Of a stretch of DNA of 64,000 nt, positions 52,281 to 61,178 are shown piece by piece; position 1 is the first letter of the stretch; each line of letters starts with the position of its first letter. Below the pieces are notes generated by a model, which did not search any database, was not told where the DNA came from, and saw only the letters and a list, made by a program, of their open reading frames with translations. Source of the stretch: Vibrio porteresiae DSM 19223 (lineage in GTDB: Bacteria; Pseudomonadota; Gammaproteobacteria; Enterobacterales; Vibrionaceae); NCBI RefSeq assembly GCF_024347055.1, contig NZ_AP024896.1, positions 186,001 to 250,000 of the forward strand, given 5' to 3'. The position numbers and the translations under genes were made by a program.

Positions 52281-54509
52281 ATGAAAAGAACTCCTATCGC
52301 GTTATCTATCGCCTCCATTCTGGCTTTGGGTGGGTGCGCGTCTCAAGCCGATCAAGTGATTTCTCACAGTGACTCATTAACTTGGCAAGCGATTACGTTT
52401 GGTCAATCAACCGACATGAACTTTGGTTCCACAATTCTGCCGGAGAAAGTCGGTACTAACCAAGTCACTGTCGATGGTAAATTGGTTCAGCCAGGTCCTG
52501 TGGCGTCTCGTTTTACCATCGAGAGTCGCGGTGGTAAGTTAGCCAACTCTCATGACGGCGGTACGTTCTACTACACTGAATTGCCTACCGATGTGAACTT
52601 CACGCTCTCTGCTGATGTGACACTAGATCAACTGGGTCCAGAAACAGGCTCAACGCCTAACCGCCAAGAAGGTGCTGGTTTGATGGTGCGAGATGTTCTG
52701 GGTAAACCTCGTATGAATCCTCAACCGGAAGGGGAAGAAGAGTTTCCTGCGGCGTCCAACATGGTGATGAACCTGATTCGTGCCAATAAGAAAGCCAATA
52801 ACGGTTTGGTGAATATGGACGGCAATTACCGCGAAGGTATCTATCAACCTTGGGGTACTGCCGGTAACCGTATGAGCCATAATGAATATGTTAAAGGTGT
52901 TCCTTACGGTAAAGGTCAAAGCTACCACATGACGCTGACTCGTACCGATTCAGGTTACGAAGTGAGTTACAGCAATGGCAAAGAGAGCAAAACTTTCCCA
53001 GTGAAAGGGGCGAATGCCAATATCGTTCAGATGCAAGATGCTAAACATCAATACGTTGGCTTCTTTGCTTCACGTAACGCAAAAATCACCGTGACCAATG
53101 TGAAATTGGATTTGAGTAAAGCCAATACTGTGGATGCACCACGTTATCACGCCAAATTGGTTGCGCCAGTGCTGCAACAAGCGTCTCCAGACCAATCACC
53201 GATTGCTGATTACACTGTGCAAGCTCGTGCCAACTACACCGGCAAATTTGGGGTGCAACAAGATGGTCAATGGTTAGTGAAAGACAAGTTGGTCACTGCT
53301 GGCGAGATGTTTGATTACAACACCAGTCTTCAACAAGCTCAGACTAAGTTTGATGTTTCCTTCACACCAATCGAAGGACCTGATCTTAAAACGATCAGTT
53401 ATCACTACTCAGTGGCTCAGGTTAAACAAGCCGATCCAATGACGCTCAAAGTCAATCCGAAAGGAACGAATGGCGCGCTGACTTTACAACAAGCGGTCAA
53501 TATTCTTCCTCCAGGCGGTACGATTTTAGTGGCCGATGGTGACTATCCAGCCTTGACGATCCCTGTTTCAGCCAGCGGTACTGCTGACAAAATGAAAACC
53601 ATTAAAGCAACCGGAGACCATGTACGCTTTACTGGTACGTATCTACACGATGCCAACTACTGGAATGTGTCCAATATCGAAGTCGATGGCGCACGTACCA
53701 TCGTGAGTGGTAGCCATAATAACTTCGATCATATGGAAACCCATAACTCACCTGATACTGGCTTCCAGATCTCCTCAGATGGTGACGTAGGTCGTGCGCT
53801 GTGGGCAAGTTACAACACCGTAAGTGACAGTGAAAGTTACAACAATATGGATGAAGCGCAGATCAACGCGGATGGCTTTGCAGTCAAGATGCGTGTTGGT
53901 GATGGCAACACTCTCATTCGTTGTATTTCTCACCATAACATTGATGACGGTTTTGACCTGTTCAACAAAGTGGAAGATGGCCCAGATGGTGCAGTAACTA
54001 TCCTTGACTCTGTTGCTTATATGAATGGTGAAACCATGACAGTGGCAGCGAAAGGTGGCACACGTGGTAACGGCTTTAAACTCGGTGGTGAAGGTTTACC
54101 TGTCGCTCATGTGGTGAAAAACAGCCTATCGTTCCACAACAATATGGATGGCTTTACCGACAACTTTAACCCAGGTGCCCTGATTCTGGAAAACAACGTT
54201 TCTATCGACAACAAACGCTTTAACTTCTTGTTCCGTAAGAGCCCATACTCTGCGAGCGTGAAGCAAGGTACGTTTGATAATGACCAATCTTATCGTTTCT
54301 TCGTGACCAGCGAATACAACGATGTCGTAAATGGCGATAGTCTGAAGAACAACCGCTTTATCAACAATGGTGTGACAGTTGATGCGCAAGGTAATCCTGT
54401 GCAAGGCCCATGGGTTGAATCATTGAAAAAAGCAGCACGTGTTAATCCAAAATCGACTAACCCTGGTGCAGAAGCGATCGACGATATTCGCGCGTTTGTC
54501 TTCCAATAA
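52281..54509 (+). CDS. pelX: PL9 pectate lyase lipoprotein (PelX-like)
   Basis: 742 residues with a lipoprotein signal (LALGGC, Cys19; Ala at +2 suggests the outer membrane). An N-terminal beta-sandwich-like part at about 60-280 precedes the right-handed beta-helix of PL9 at about 380-690. Conserved pieces are LTLQQAVNILPPGGTILVADG, HMETHNSPDTGFQISSDG, INADGFAVKM (with the candidate catalytic lysine) and NIDDGFDLF, whose Asp residues can bind calcium. It resembles the exo-acting PelX of Dickeya that releases unsaturated digalacturonate. The lipid anchor is inferred from the N terminus. Confidence 0.92.
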   Translation: MKRTPIALSIASILALGGCASQADQVISHSDSLTWQAITFGQSTDMNFGSTILPEKVGTNQVTVDGKLVQPGPVASRFTIESRGGKLANSHDGGTFYYTELPTDVNFTLSADVTLDQLGPETGSTPNRQEGAGLMVRDVLGKPRMNPQPEGEEEFPAASNMVMNLIRANKKANNGLVNMDGNYREGIYQPWGTAGNRMSHNEYVKGVPYGKGQSYHMTLTRTDSGYEVSYSNGKESKTFPVKGANANIVQMQDAKHQYVGFFASRNAKITVTNVKLDLSKANTVDAPRYHAKLVAPVLQQASPDQSPIADYTVQARANYTGKFGVQQDGQWLVKDKLVTAGEMFDYNTSLQQAQTKFDVSFTPIEGPDLKTISYHYSVAQVKQADPMTLKVNPKGTNGALTLQQAVNILPPGGTILVADGDYPALTIPVSASGTADKMKTIKATGDHVRFTGTYLHDANYWNVSNIEVDGARTIVSGSHNNFDHMETHNSPDTGFQISSDGDVGRALWASYNTVSDSESYNNMDEAQINADGFAVKMRVGDGNTLIRCISHHNIDDGFDLFNKVEDGPDGAVTILDSVAYMNGETMTVAAKGGTRGNGFKLGGEGLPVAHVVKNSLSFHNNMDGFTDNFNPGALILENNVSIDNKRFNFLFRKSPYSASVKQGTFDNDQSYRFFVTSEYNDVVNGDSLKNNRFINNGVTVDAQGNPVQGPWVESLKKAARVNPKSTNPGAEAIDDIRAFVFQ

Positions 54510-54538
54510 ATTGAGTTAGTCATCTTAAGCTAAGCAAA

Positions 54539-54573
54539 TCAGGCTCTGCTCTTGCAGTTGCAACAGAGCCTGA
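54539..54573 (+). terminator. Hairpin after pelX
   Basis: TCAGGCTCTG (54539-54548) and CAGAGCCTGA (54564-54573) form a perfect 10-bp stem with a 15-nt loop. Only a weak T-run follows, so it may be a partial terminator before the chemoreceptor. Confidence 0.65.
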
Positions 54574-54645
54574 CTTTGCGACGTTTTTCATTGTTACTCA
54601 TGACATATCCCGTGGTGAATTTGCCATTTCACTGAGGACAACTAA

Positions 54646-56673
54646 ATGAAACATCTTTTGCGTAAACGTAGTGTCGGTTTGCAACTGAAACTGGGTATGT
54701 TGTGTTGTTTAACCATCGCCTTTGCTGTCATCGCCTCTTTGGTGTATCACAATGCGCAGCAAGCGCTGTTAACTCAAACGTATCAAGAGCAGCAATCCAA
54801 ATTAGATGCCATCGCAACGACGGTTGCGGGGCAGTACGACGCTTATGTTTCAACGACTAAGGTTCTCAACTCCACTTTACGTAACGGTTATTTGGCTGGG
54901 TTGGAAGTGAGTACCGATTCTGTTGATTATGCCGGTCGTTCGATTCGCAATATCGAGCAATACGGCTTACCTCTCGTTAATAATCACGATATTTTCGATA
55001 CCTTTACCGCCGATACTGGCGCTATTGGTCAGCTCTATTCACGTTCTGGTTCCGAATGGGTGGCGATTGCGGGCAGCTCAAAAGCGACAAGCAGCAGCGA
55101 TACCGAGTCGGTATTGGGTCAATCTTTTGCTGGCTACAGCAACTTAACGGCAGGTCAACCTTTTGTTGCTCAGGAAACTCATGCTGGGCAAGCCTTTCTT
55201 GTTTATTACCAGCCACTATTAGATGGACAGAAACAGCCAGCTGGTGTGCTGTCGGTCGCGCTGTCAGTTGAAAAAGCCACTCAACAAATTCTCGCTTCTT
55301 TACAAGAAATTCATTGGGGGAAAACCGGTGATACGCTGGTTGTGGATCGTAATAAGGCCACTCACGGCGAATTTCTGTTGGGTTCCCTAAGTGGTGCAAC
55401 TACCTTCTTTCAATTTGTCGATGCAGATGGCCATCAGCCCTTTGCTACATTGGCAGATTCTTCTCGCGGACTGCTGACCATTGAGACGAAACATGGTCAG
55501 AGTGTCGAGCAACGTTTTGTTATTTACACCGCAGTGAAAGGGTGGAACTGGCTGTTAGTCGGTGGCACTTGGATGAATGAAGTGACCCAACAGAGCCGCG
55601 ACTTGCTGTGGCTTATTATTGGATTTGCCGTCACTGTCGGTATAGCGACTTATGGGGTGATGACGTGGTTAATCCAACGTCTCCTTGGTCCGCTGCGCAC
55701 GATTACCCAGTACATGCATCGTTTAGAGCAAGGCGAAGTGAGCGTGGTGATTCCTCGTGAAGCCGATGCGGGTAATAATGAGATGACGCAGCTTTCTAAC
55801 AGCGTAAGTCAAATGGCTGAGCGCTTGGCTGGCTTAGTTGAGCAAATTCGCAAATCCAGTGTGGCGGTCGAAACGCAGTCCACCGATGTCGCGCAAGATG
55901 CCAAACGCAATTTGATGCAATCTCATGAGCAGCAACAGCAGGTAGAGCAGGTGGTGACAGCCATTGAAGAGATGGCGACCTCTGCCGACTCAGTCGCCCA
56001 GCAGGTCGATACCATAGTGGCCAGTGTTGTGGAAGCCAATCAAGACATTAATGCTGGCAGCCAATTGGTCGGCTCGGTCTCTGCTGCGATGGAGCAGCTC
56101 CATCATCAACTGGAACAGACCTATCAAGCGATTACCGTGGTAGACAGCAATAGCCATCAAATTCAGCAAGTTACCACAATGATCAGCGAAATCGCCGAAC
56201 AAACCAATTTGCTGGCTCTTAACGCAGCGATTGAAGCTGCTCGGGCTGGTGAGCAAGGTCGCGGCTTTGCGGTTGTGGCTGATGAGGTGCGCACCTTAGC
56301 GCACCGTACCCAAACCTCAGTCAAAAACGTGGAACAGATCATCACAACATTGCGCCATTCGACGCAAGAAACAGTGAAGTTGACGCAGCAGAGTCAGCAA
56401 CAAGCGGATGATGTTTATCATCAATCCAAGCAAGCGGGAGAGACGCTTCGCGCGATTGCTTCTCAGGTCAATACCATTACCGATCAAACTCAGGCAATTG
56501 CGGCGACAGTGGAAGAACAAGCGAATGTTTCCCAACTGGTGGCGTCGAACGCCAGTGATATCAACGATCTCAATTTGAAAAATCAGAAGACCAGTCAGCA
56601 GACGGTGCAAAGTGCTCAATCGCTGCAGCAAGAGGCCCATCAGCTCCAAAGTCAGGTCGCCTATTTCCGTTAA
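54646..56673 (+). CDS. Methyl-accepting chemotaxis protein with periplasmic Cache domain
   Basis: 675 residues. A first membrane helix at about 17-35 is followed by a periplasmic domain to about 315, with Cache features (YDAYVSTTKVLNSTLRNGYL, then FVAQETHAGQAFLVYYQPLL). A second helix lies near 325-345. A HAMP segment follows (GPLRTITQYMHRLEQGEVSV). The cytoplasmic tip has EIAEQTNLLALNAAIEAARA then GRGFAVVADEVRTLAHRT. The gene lies between the PL9 lyase and the pectinesterase, so pectin fragments or uronates are likely attractants. That is inference from place only. Confidence 0.93.
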   Translation: MKHLLRKRSVGLQLKLGMLCCLTIAFAVIASLVYHNAQQALLTQTYQEQQSKLDAIATTVAGQYDAYVSTTKVLNSTLRNGYLAGLEVSTDSVDYAGRSIRNIEQYGLPLVNNHDIFDTFTADTGAIGQLYSRSGSEWVAIAGSSKATSSSDTESVLGQSFAGYSNLTAGQPFVAQETHAGQAFLVYYQPLLDGQKQPAGVLSVALSVEKATQQILASLQEIHWGKTGDTLVVDRNKATHGEFLLGSLSGATTFFQFVDADGHQPFATLADSSRGLLTIETKHGQSVEQRFVIYTAVKGWNWLLVGGTWMNEVTQQSRDLLWLIIGFAVTVGIATYGVMTWLIQRLLGPLRTITQYMHRLEQGEVSVVIPREADAGNNEMTQLSNSVSQMAERLAGLVEQIRKSSVAVETQSTDVAQDAKRNLMQSHEQQQQVEQVVTAIEEMATSADSVAQQVDTIVASVVEANQDINAGSQLVGSVSAAMEQLHHQLEQTYQAITVVDSNSHQIQQVTTMISEIAEQTNLLALNAAIEAARAGEQGRGFAVVADEVRTLAHRTQTSVKNVEQIITTLRHSTQETVKLTQQSQQQADDVYHQSKQAGETLRAIASQVNTITDQTQAIAATVEEQANVSQLVASNASDINDLNLKNQKTSQQTVQSAQSLQQEAHQLQSQVAYFR

Positions 56674-56735
56674 TAACGATCAAGCGGTGGGCTAAATCTG
56701 CCGCTTTGAACGCTCTCTTTACAAGGACATTTAGA

Positions 56736-59333
56736 ATGAAAATAAATCGGGTTACTTTAGGGATTGGTGCTGCCACCATGCTCTGTTTTTCCTCCGCATT
56801 CGCAGTGCCTCTATATGATGTGGTTGTCGCACCAGATGGTTCTGGCGATTACGCCTCAATACAAACGGCGATTGATCATGCACCGGATGGGGATTCACCT
56901 TACGTTATCTACATTCGTAACGGGGTCTATCAAGAAAAGCTCGAAGTCACGAGACCCAATATTTATCTGATTGGTCAAGACCGAGATCGTACCGTCATTG
57001 AAGCTGCCACCGCCAATGGGACTCTGCGACCTGATGGTAAAAAGTTCGGTACTTTTGGTAGCCGTACGGTCAGCATTGATGCTAAAGGTTTTCAGGCGCG
57101 TTCACTGACCATCGAAAACAGTTTTGATTACCCTGCTAACCAAGCGAAAAAAGAGAGTGACCCGACCAAAATCAAGAGTCCGCAAGCCGTGGCTCTATTG
57201 GTGTCTAACCATGGCGATCGCGCTGAATTTAAAGATGTCAGTTTAGTGAGTTATCAAGATACCTTGTATGTCCGCGCTGGGCGCAGCTTCTTTGACCAAT
57301 CCAAAATCGCGGGCAATATCGATTTCATTTTCGGGCTTGGTACGGCGCTGATTAAAGACAGCGATATTATTGCTCGTCAACGTTCTGATGCGGCTCCAGG
57401 AGAACCTTTAGGCTACATTACCGCGCCAGCAACTGACATAAAAACTCCGTTTGGTTTGGTGTTTAAAAATTGCCATTTGACCAAAGAAGCTGGCGTTCCT
57501 GCCAACAGTTATGGATTAGGCCGTCCTTGGCATCCTACCACTACCTTTGCCGATGGTCGTTATGCTGACCCGAATGCCATCGGTAACTCAACGTTTATCG
57601 ACTGTACCATGGACGACCATATTTATGGTTGGGACAAAATGAGCGGCCATGATAAACAAAATCAAACCGTGTGGTTTTATCCAAAAGACTCGCGCTTCTG
57701 GGAATTTGGTAGCCAAGGTAAAGGGGCGAAAGCCAGTGATGAGCGTCCTCAACTGACCCAAACACAAGCTGCTCAATATACCGATGAAGCGGTCCTCAGT
57801 GGTTGGCAGCCAGAGATTTCGTTAGCAGCTAAGAGTGAATTGCAGGGAGAAGTGCTGCATAACACCATGACGTTCCCAGCCAAAGTGACCATCAAAGATA
57901 GCCTTGGCAAAGTAGTACAAACAGAAACCGACCGCTCTGGGCATTATCAAGCCAGCATTGCGGGGATGACAGCGCCGTTGTTGGTGAGCGTTGACGATCA
58001 CAGTGGCACATCGTGTTTAACCAGTTCATCTAAACGCTCTATTTGCGCAGCGGCAGTGGTGGCTGATGTGAATAATAATGGCGTAACAGTAGGTAACGTT
58101 AACCCCTTCTCAGATTTGATTGCTTCTGTACTGGCAAGACAAGAAGGTTTGCTTGGTCCTCAAGAGTTAACCGAAGCCAAACAACTGCCTGCGTTATCTC
58201 ATCAAGAGTGGGTGAAGGCAAATCAACACTTCGATCAAGCGTTTCACAGCTTACTTAGCCATTATGGACTGAAAGGTGAGCAAGCTTTAGACCCTGTCAG
58301 CTACCCAGCACAGTATCATCCAGTCATGGCGGCATTGGCTCAGCAGGTGCTACATAACCGTGGTTACGATACCAAAACAGGGTTGGCAAATGGCACTACA
58401 CTAACCGATTTGGCATTTAAGCCATTGATTAGCTTAGATAGTAATCCTATCTACTATCTGGACCGTGATCAGCTAGGTAGCACTGCGCAACGTTTGGCAA
58501 CAGCGAAAACTCGCATTTTCATCGTTGGGGATTCAACCGCGTCTTACTATGAACCTGATGTGTTCCCTCGTACTGGCTGGGGACAGGCATTTAACTCTCT
58601 ATTGAGCAACAACCCGAACGTTATGGTGGTGAACGCTGCTCGTTCTGGTCGCAGTTCTCGTGACTATATGAATGGTCGTTGGTTAAGCCTTTTAGAACAA
58701 AGCGTTAAACCAGGTGACTATCTGTTCATTCAGTTCAGTCATAACGATGAAAAATGCGATGCTTCTCAAGCAGGTCGTGGTCCAATCGACGTGGCTAACT
58801 TGTGTACTTATCCAAACAATGCCAAAGGTGAACCGCAATATCCGGCTGGTCATCCAGAGATGTCATTGCAAAATAACCTTGAGAAGTACCTTGCGTTTGC
58901 CAAAGAACATCAGATGCATCCGGTCTTTTTAACATCGTTACCACGAGCCAATAAAAATGGCTTGCCACTGAACCCAGTGCAACATGTCACTAAACAAAAT
59001 GCACGCAAGGGCTTTGCTTTTGTTGGTAGCTACACGGATACCGTTAAACAAACTGCTGAGAAAAACGGGGTGCCTTTGATTGATATTCAAAAACAGATGA
59101 TCAATTTGGCCGACCAGTCTGCGGATTGGAAAACGTTGTGGCTGGCGATCAACCCAGATAAATATCCTTACTACGAAGGACGCTCTGGCAGCTTAACCAA
59201 ACCAGATACCACGCACTTCCAACTGCGCGGCGCTAACATGGTTGCCCACACAGTGTTGCAAGACATTCAAACGCAACCAACGTTGAAACCGTTAGCTACC
59301 CTTATCGGGACAGGCACCACAACCACCCGATAG
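56736..59333 (+). CDS. Pectin methylesterase fused to a CE12-type SGNH acetylesterase
   Basis: 865 residues from the ATG at 56736 (MKINRVTLGIGAATMLC), eight bases after AAGGA, with a signal peptide (cleavage near AFA-VPL). Residues about 24-360 are a CE8 pectinesterase with YQEKLEV, PQAVALLVS, YQDTLYVRAG, GNIDFIFG and GLGRPWHPT, carrying the catalytic Gln, Asp, Asp and Arg. A linker of about 230 residues has a small beta domain. The C-terminal SGNH domain has GDSTASY, NAARSGRSSRDY, IQFSHNDEK and DTTHFQLRG, all four catalytic blocks. It would remove both methyl and acetyl groups from pectin. The last ten residues come from a REP-like repeat. Confidence 0.92.
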   Translation: MKINRVTLGIGAATMLCFSSAFAVPLYDVVVAPDGSGDYASIQTAIDHAPDGDSPYVIYIRNGVYQEKLEVTRPNIYLIGQDRDRTVIEAATANGTLRPDGKKFGTFGSRTVSIDAKGFQARSLTIENSFDYPANQAKKESDPTKIKSPQAVALLVSNHGDRAEFKDVSLVSYQDTLYVRAGRSFFDQSKIAGNIDFIFGLGTALIKDSDIIARQRSDAAPGEPLGYITAPATDIKTPFGLVFKNCHLTKEAGVPANSYGLGRPWHPTTTFADGRYADPNAIGNSTFIDCTMDDHIYGWDKMSGHDKQNQTVWFYPKDSRFWEFGSQGKGAKASDERPQLTQTQAAQYTDEAVLSGWQPEISLAAKSELQGEVLHNTMTFPAKVTIKDSLGKVVQTETDRSGHYQASIAGMTAPLLVSVDDHSGTSCLTSSSKRSICAAAVVADVNNNGVTVGNVNPFSDLIASVLARQEGLLGPQELTEAKQLPALSHQEWVKANQHFDQAFHSLLSHYGLKGEQALDPVSYPAQYHPVMAALAQQVLHNRGYDTKTGLANGTTLTDLAFKPLISLDSNPIYYLDRDQLGSTAQRLATAKTRIFIVGDSTASYYEPDVFPRTGWGQAFNSLLSNNPNVMVVNAARSGRSSRDYMNGRWLSLLEQSVKPGDYLFIQFSHNDEKCDASQAGRGPIDVANLCTYPNNAKGEPQYPAGHPEMSLQNNLEKYLAFAKEHQMHPVFLTSLPRANKNGLPLNPVQHVTKQNARKGFAFVGSYTDTVKQTAEKNGVPLIDIQKQMINLADQSADWKTLWLAINPDKYPYYEGRSGSLTKPDTTHFQLRGANMVAHTVLQDIQTQPTLKPLATLIGTGTTTTR

Positions 59334-59435
59334 CTTCCTCTTCGTCCACACTTGTGAGGACAGGCAGCTTTATGAGAGGACAGGCGCTGTAAGCGCGATA
59401 TAAGCAATAAAACGCAGCGATAAAAGGAAAGGCAC
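59308..59435 (-). repeat. Left REP-like array, four copies of GGACAGGCAC
   Basis: GGACAGGCAC at 59308-59317, GGACAGGCAG at 59358-59367, GGACAGGCGC at 59378-59387 and GGAAAGGCAC at 59426-59435. They are the reverse complement of the GTGCCTGTCC copies beyond the RAYT gene. The first copy lies inside the 3' end of the pectinesterase gene. Confidence 0.75.
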
Positions 59436-59444
59436 CACAAATAA

Positions 59445-59471
59445 AACAGCTCACTTCGGTGGGCTGTTTTT
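59445..59471 (+). terminator. Terminator of the pectinesterase transcript
   Basis: AACAGCTCAC (59445-59454) and GTGGGCTGTT (59459-59468) pair with one wobble around a TTCG tetraloop, followed by TTTTT. Confidence 0.93.
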
Positions 59472-59616
59472 GTTTGCACTTTAAAGATATACCGCACGCT
59501 ATTTAAGAAATGCTCTGAAACATCGCTGTATTTGATAGACGCCAAGCACTTGAGCCGAAGTCGAGGCATTTTTCGACTATGCTTTAGTCGATAGTAGGTA
59601 GAGGAGTAAGAAAGGT

Positions 59617-60120
59617 ATGTCTTTGAATGAATCGATGTTGAGCAGTAACAGTCATTCTGCGCTCTCTGGCATCTATGATCCATTGACCGATTTGTATAAT
59701 CGCAATTTGTTTATTCAGGTATCAAACGCGCTGCTGCGCATTTCGATTCGACAGAAAATGCCAGTGTGTATTGCGATGATTAGTTTAGATCGTTTTGATG
59801 AAATGGAATCTTCAGAGACAGATATCGTAGTTAAAGCCAGTGCTAATTTGCTTAAACAGGTCACCCGAGATAGCGATGTGTTATCGCACTTTGATAAAGA
59901 TAAATTCGCGTTGCTGCTGTATAACTGCAATCATCAATCTTCAAAGATGGTAGCAGATAGAATTCATCATCAAATTCAAGATCATATTGAATTTCATAAC
60001 CAGCCAGTATCCATCAGTATCGGACTGGCGGAATTTGATAATAGCCTGTCTGAGCGATTGGAAAACCTATCGGATCAACTGGTGGAAGATGCGTTACACG
60101 CGATGACTCATTATCACTAG
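59617..60120 (+). CDS. Degenerate GGDEF-domain protein
   Basis: 167 residues, essentially one GGDEF domain with a short leader. The domain start reads YDPLTDLYNRNLFIQ. The active-site loop that should be GGDEF is FDKDKFALLL, so cyclase activity is very unlikely. The end has VSISIGLAEFD. A sensor domain is missing. It might bind GTP or cyclic di-GMP, or be a remnant. It lies between the pectinesterase and the RAYT gene, inside the REP-flanked block. AGGTATG-type spacing gives only a modest ribosome binding site (AGAAAGG). Confidence 0.75.
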   Translation: MSLNESMLSSNSHSALSGIYDPLTDLYNRNLFIQVSNALLRISIRQKMPVCIAMISLDRFDEMESSETDIVVKASANLLKQVTRDSDVLSHFDKDKFALLLYNCNHQSSKMVADRIHHQIQDHIEFHNQPVSISIGLAEFDNSLSERLENLSDQLVEDALHAMTHYH

Positions 60121-60126
60121 CTGATA

Positions 60127-61074
60127 CTACACCGCGACTCCTTGAATACGCTGCTTGTTCAAACTGACCTTTGCGTTACTAAGGTTATCGGGGGTTCCTA
60201 CCCACAGGCAGCGGCGTTTCTCTATCTGAGTGCAAGCAGAGAAAAAGTCACTGCCATCAATACCTAACCGTTGGATTAGATGCGGTTGGTTTTTTACCTC
60301 TGCATTTTGATGAACCACTGTTTTGGCAATCCAATCCACCCATTCGAGATAATCTATTAAACGAAACGGCAAGCCTTGCTTTTGCTCTTGAATACCCACG
60401 AAAGGCAAGAGTGATGCGGGATTTGGCTGGTTTTGTTGCAAGGCATCAATGCGCAGTTTGAGTGACGTGTGCTCGGCCTTTTCAGGCGCGTTGGCTATTT
60501 TGGCTCGTACTGGATTTAAATCGACATACGTCATTGCCGCCAATAAAGCTTTTTCATCCAGCAGGGCCTGAGACTTATAACGCCCTTCCCAAAAATGCCC
60601 CGTGCATTCGTCTTCCTTATTTGACAAACAAGCGATACTCATATTGAGTTCTTTCATCATCCAGCTTAGTGAGTAAAGCCGTTCACGCCAGCTTTCGATA
60701 AGCTGATGGTATTGTTCCAGTACCAGATGATTAGGTTGTTTCATGTTTTGTACGCGAGTAATAAAAGGATCGAGTTTGTGCTCTTGTGACCAACGCTCGA
60801 TAACCTCTTGATCGGATAGCGCCAGAGCCTTTTCTTTATTGATATGTGCGACCAGATGATAGTGATTACTCATCACCGCATAAGCACAAATATCAATGCA
60901 GTAGATAGTGGCGAGTTGGTGGATCCGCTTTTCCAGCCAAGCGCGGCGATGTTCATAAGAGCGATTGGTGAGAGGGTCTTGACCGCATAAGAAAGAGCGT
61001 CGAACACAGCGGGAAACGCAGTGATAATAAGGCGTAACAGTGAGGTCGACTTGTTGGCGTCTGGCTATGGTCAT
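60127..61074 (-). CDS. REP-associated tyrosine transposase (RAYT, Y1/IS200-like)
   Basis: 315 residues from the ATG at 61074 (MTIARRQQVDLTVTPYYHC). A longer frame upstream to 61206 runs into a REP copy. The HUH metal site is SNHYHLVAHI, and the candidate catalytic tyrosine is in HFWEGRYKSQALLD. Other RAYT features are YHCVSRCVRRSFLCG and YVDLNPVRAKIA. These enzymes cut single-stranded DNA at REP hairpins and are usually single-copy and domesticated. Inverted arrays of a shared 10-bp motif on both sides fit that association. Confidence 0.9.
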   Translation of the reverse strand: MTIARRQQVDLTVTPYYHCVSRCVRRSFLCGQDPLTNRSYEHRRAWLEKRIHQLATIYCIDICAYAVMSNHYHLVAHINKEKALALSDQEVIERWSQEHKLDPFITRVQNMKQPNHLVLEQYHQLIESWRERLYSLSWMMKELNMSIACLSNKEDECTGHFWEGRYKSQALLDEKALLAAMTYVDLNPVRAKIANAPEKAEHTSLKLRIDALQQNQPNPASLLPFVGIQEQKQGLPFRLIDYLEWVDWIAKTVVHQNAEVKNQPHLIQRLGIDGSDFFSACTQIEKRRCLWVGTPDNLSNAKVSLNKQRIQGVAV

Positions 61075-61178
61075 CAGCAGGGTGCTCGTTAATATTAGCT
61101 TGATGCTGAGTGTGCAAATAATGACAGCGCAAGGCGAGTATGGTGCGACTTTGCTGCGAGTGAGTTCAAGGAATTGGC

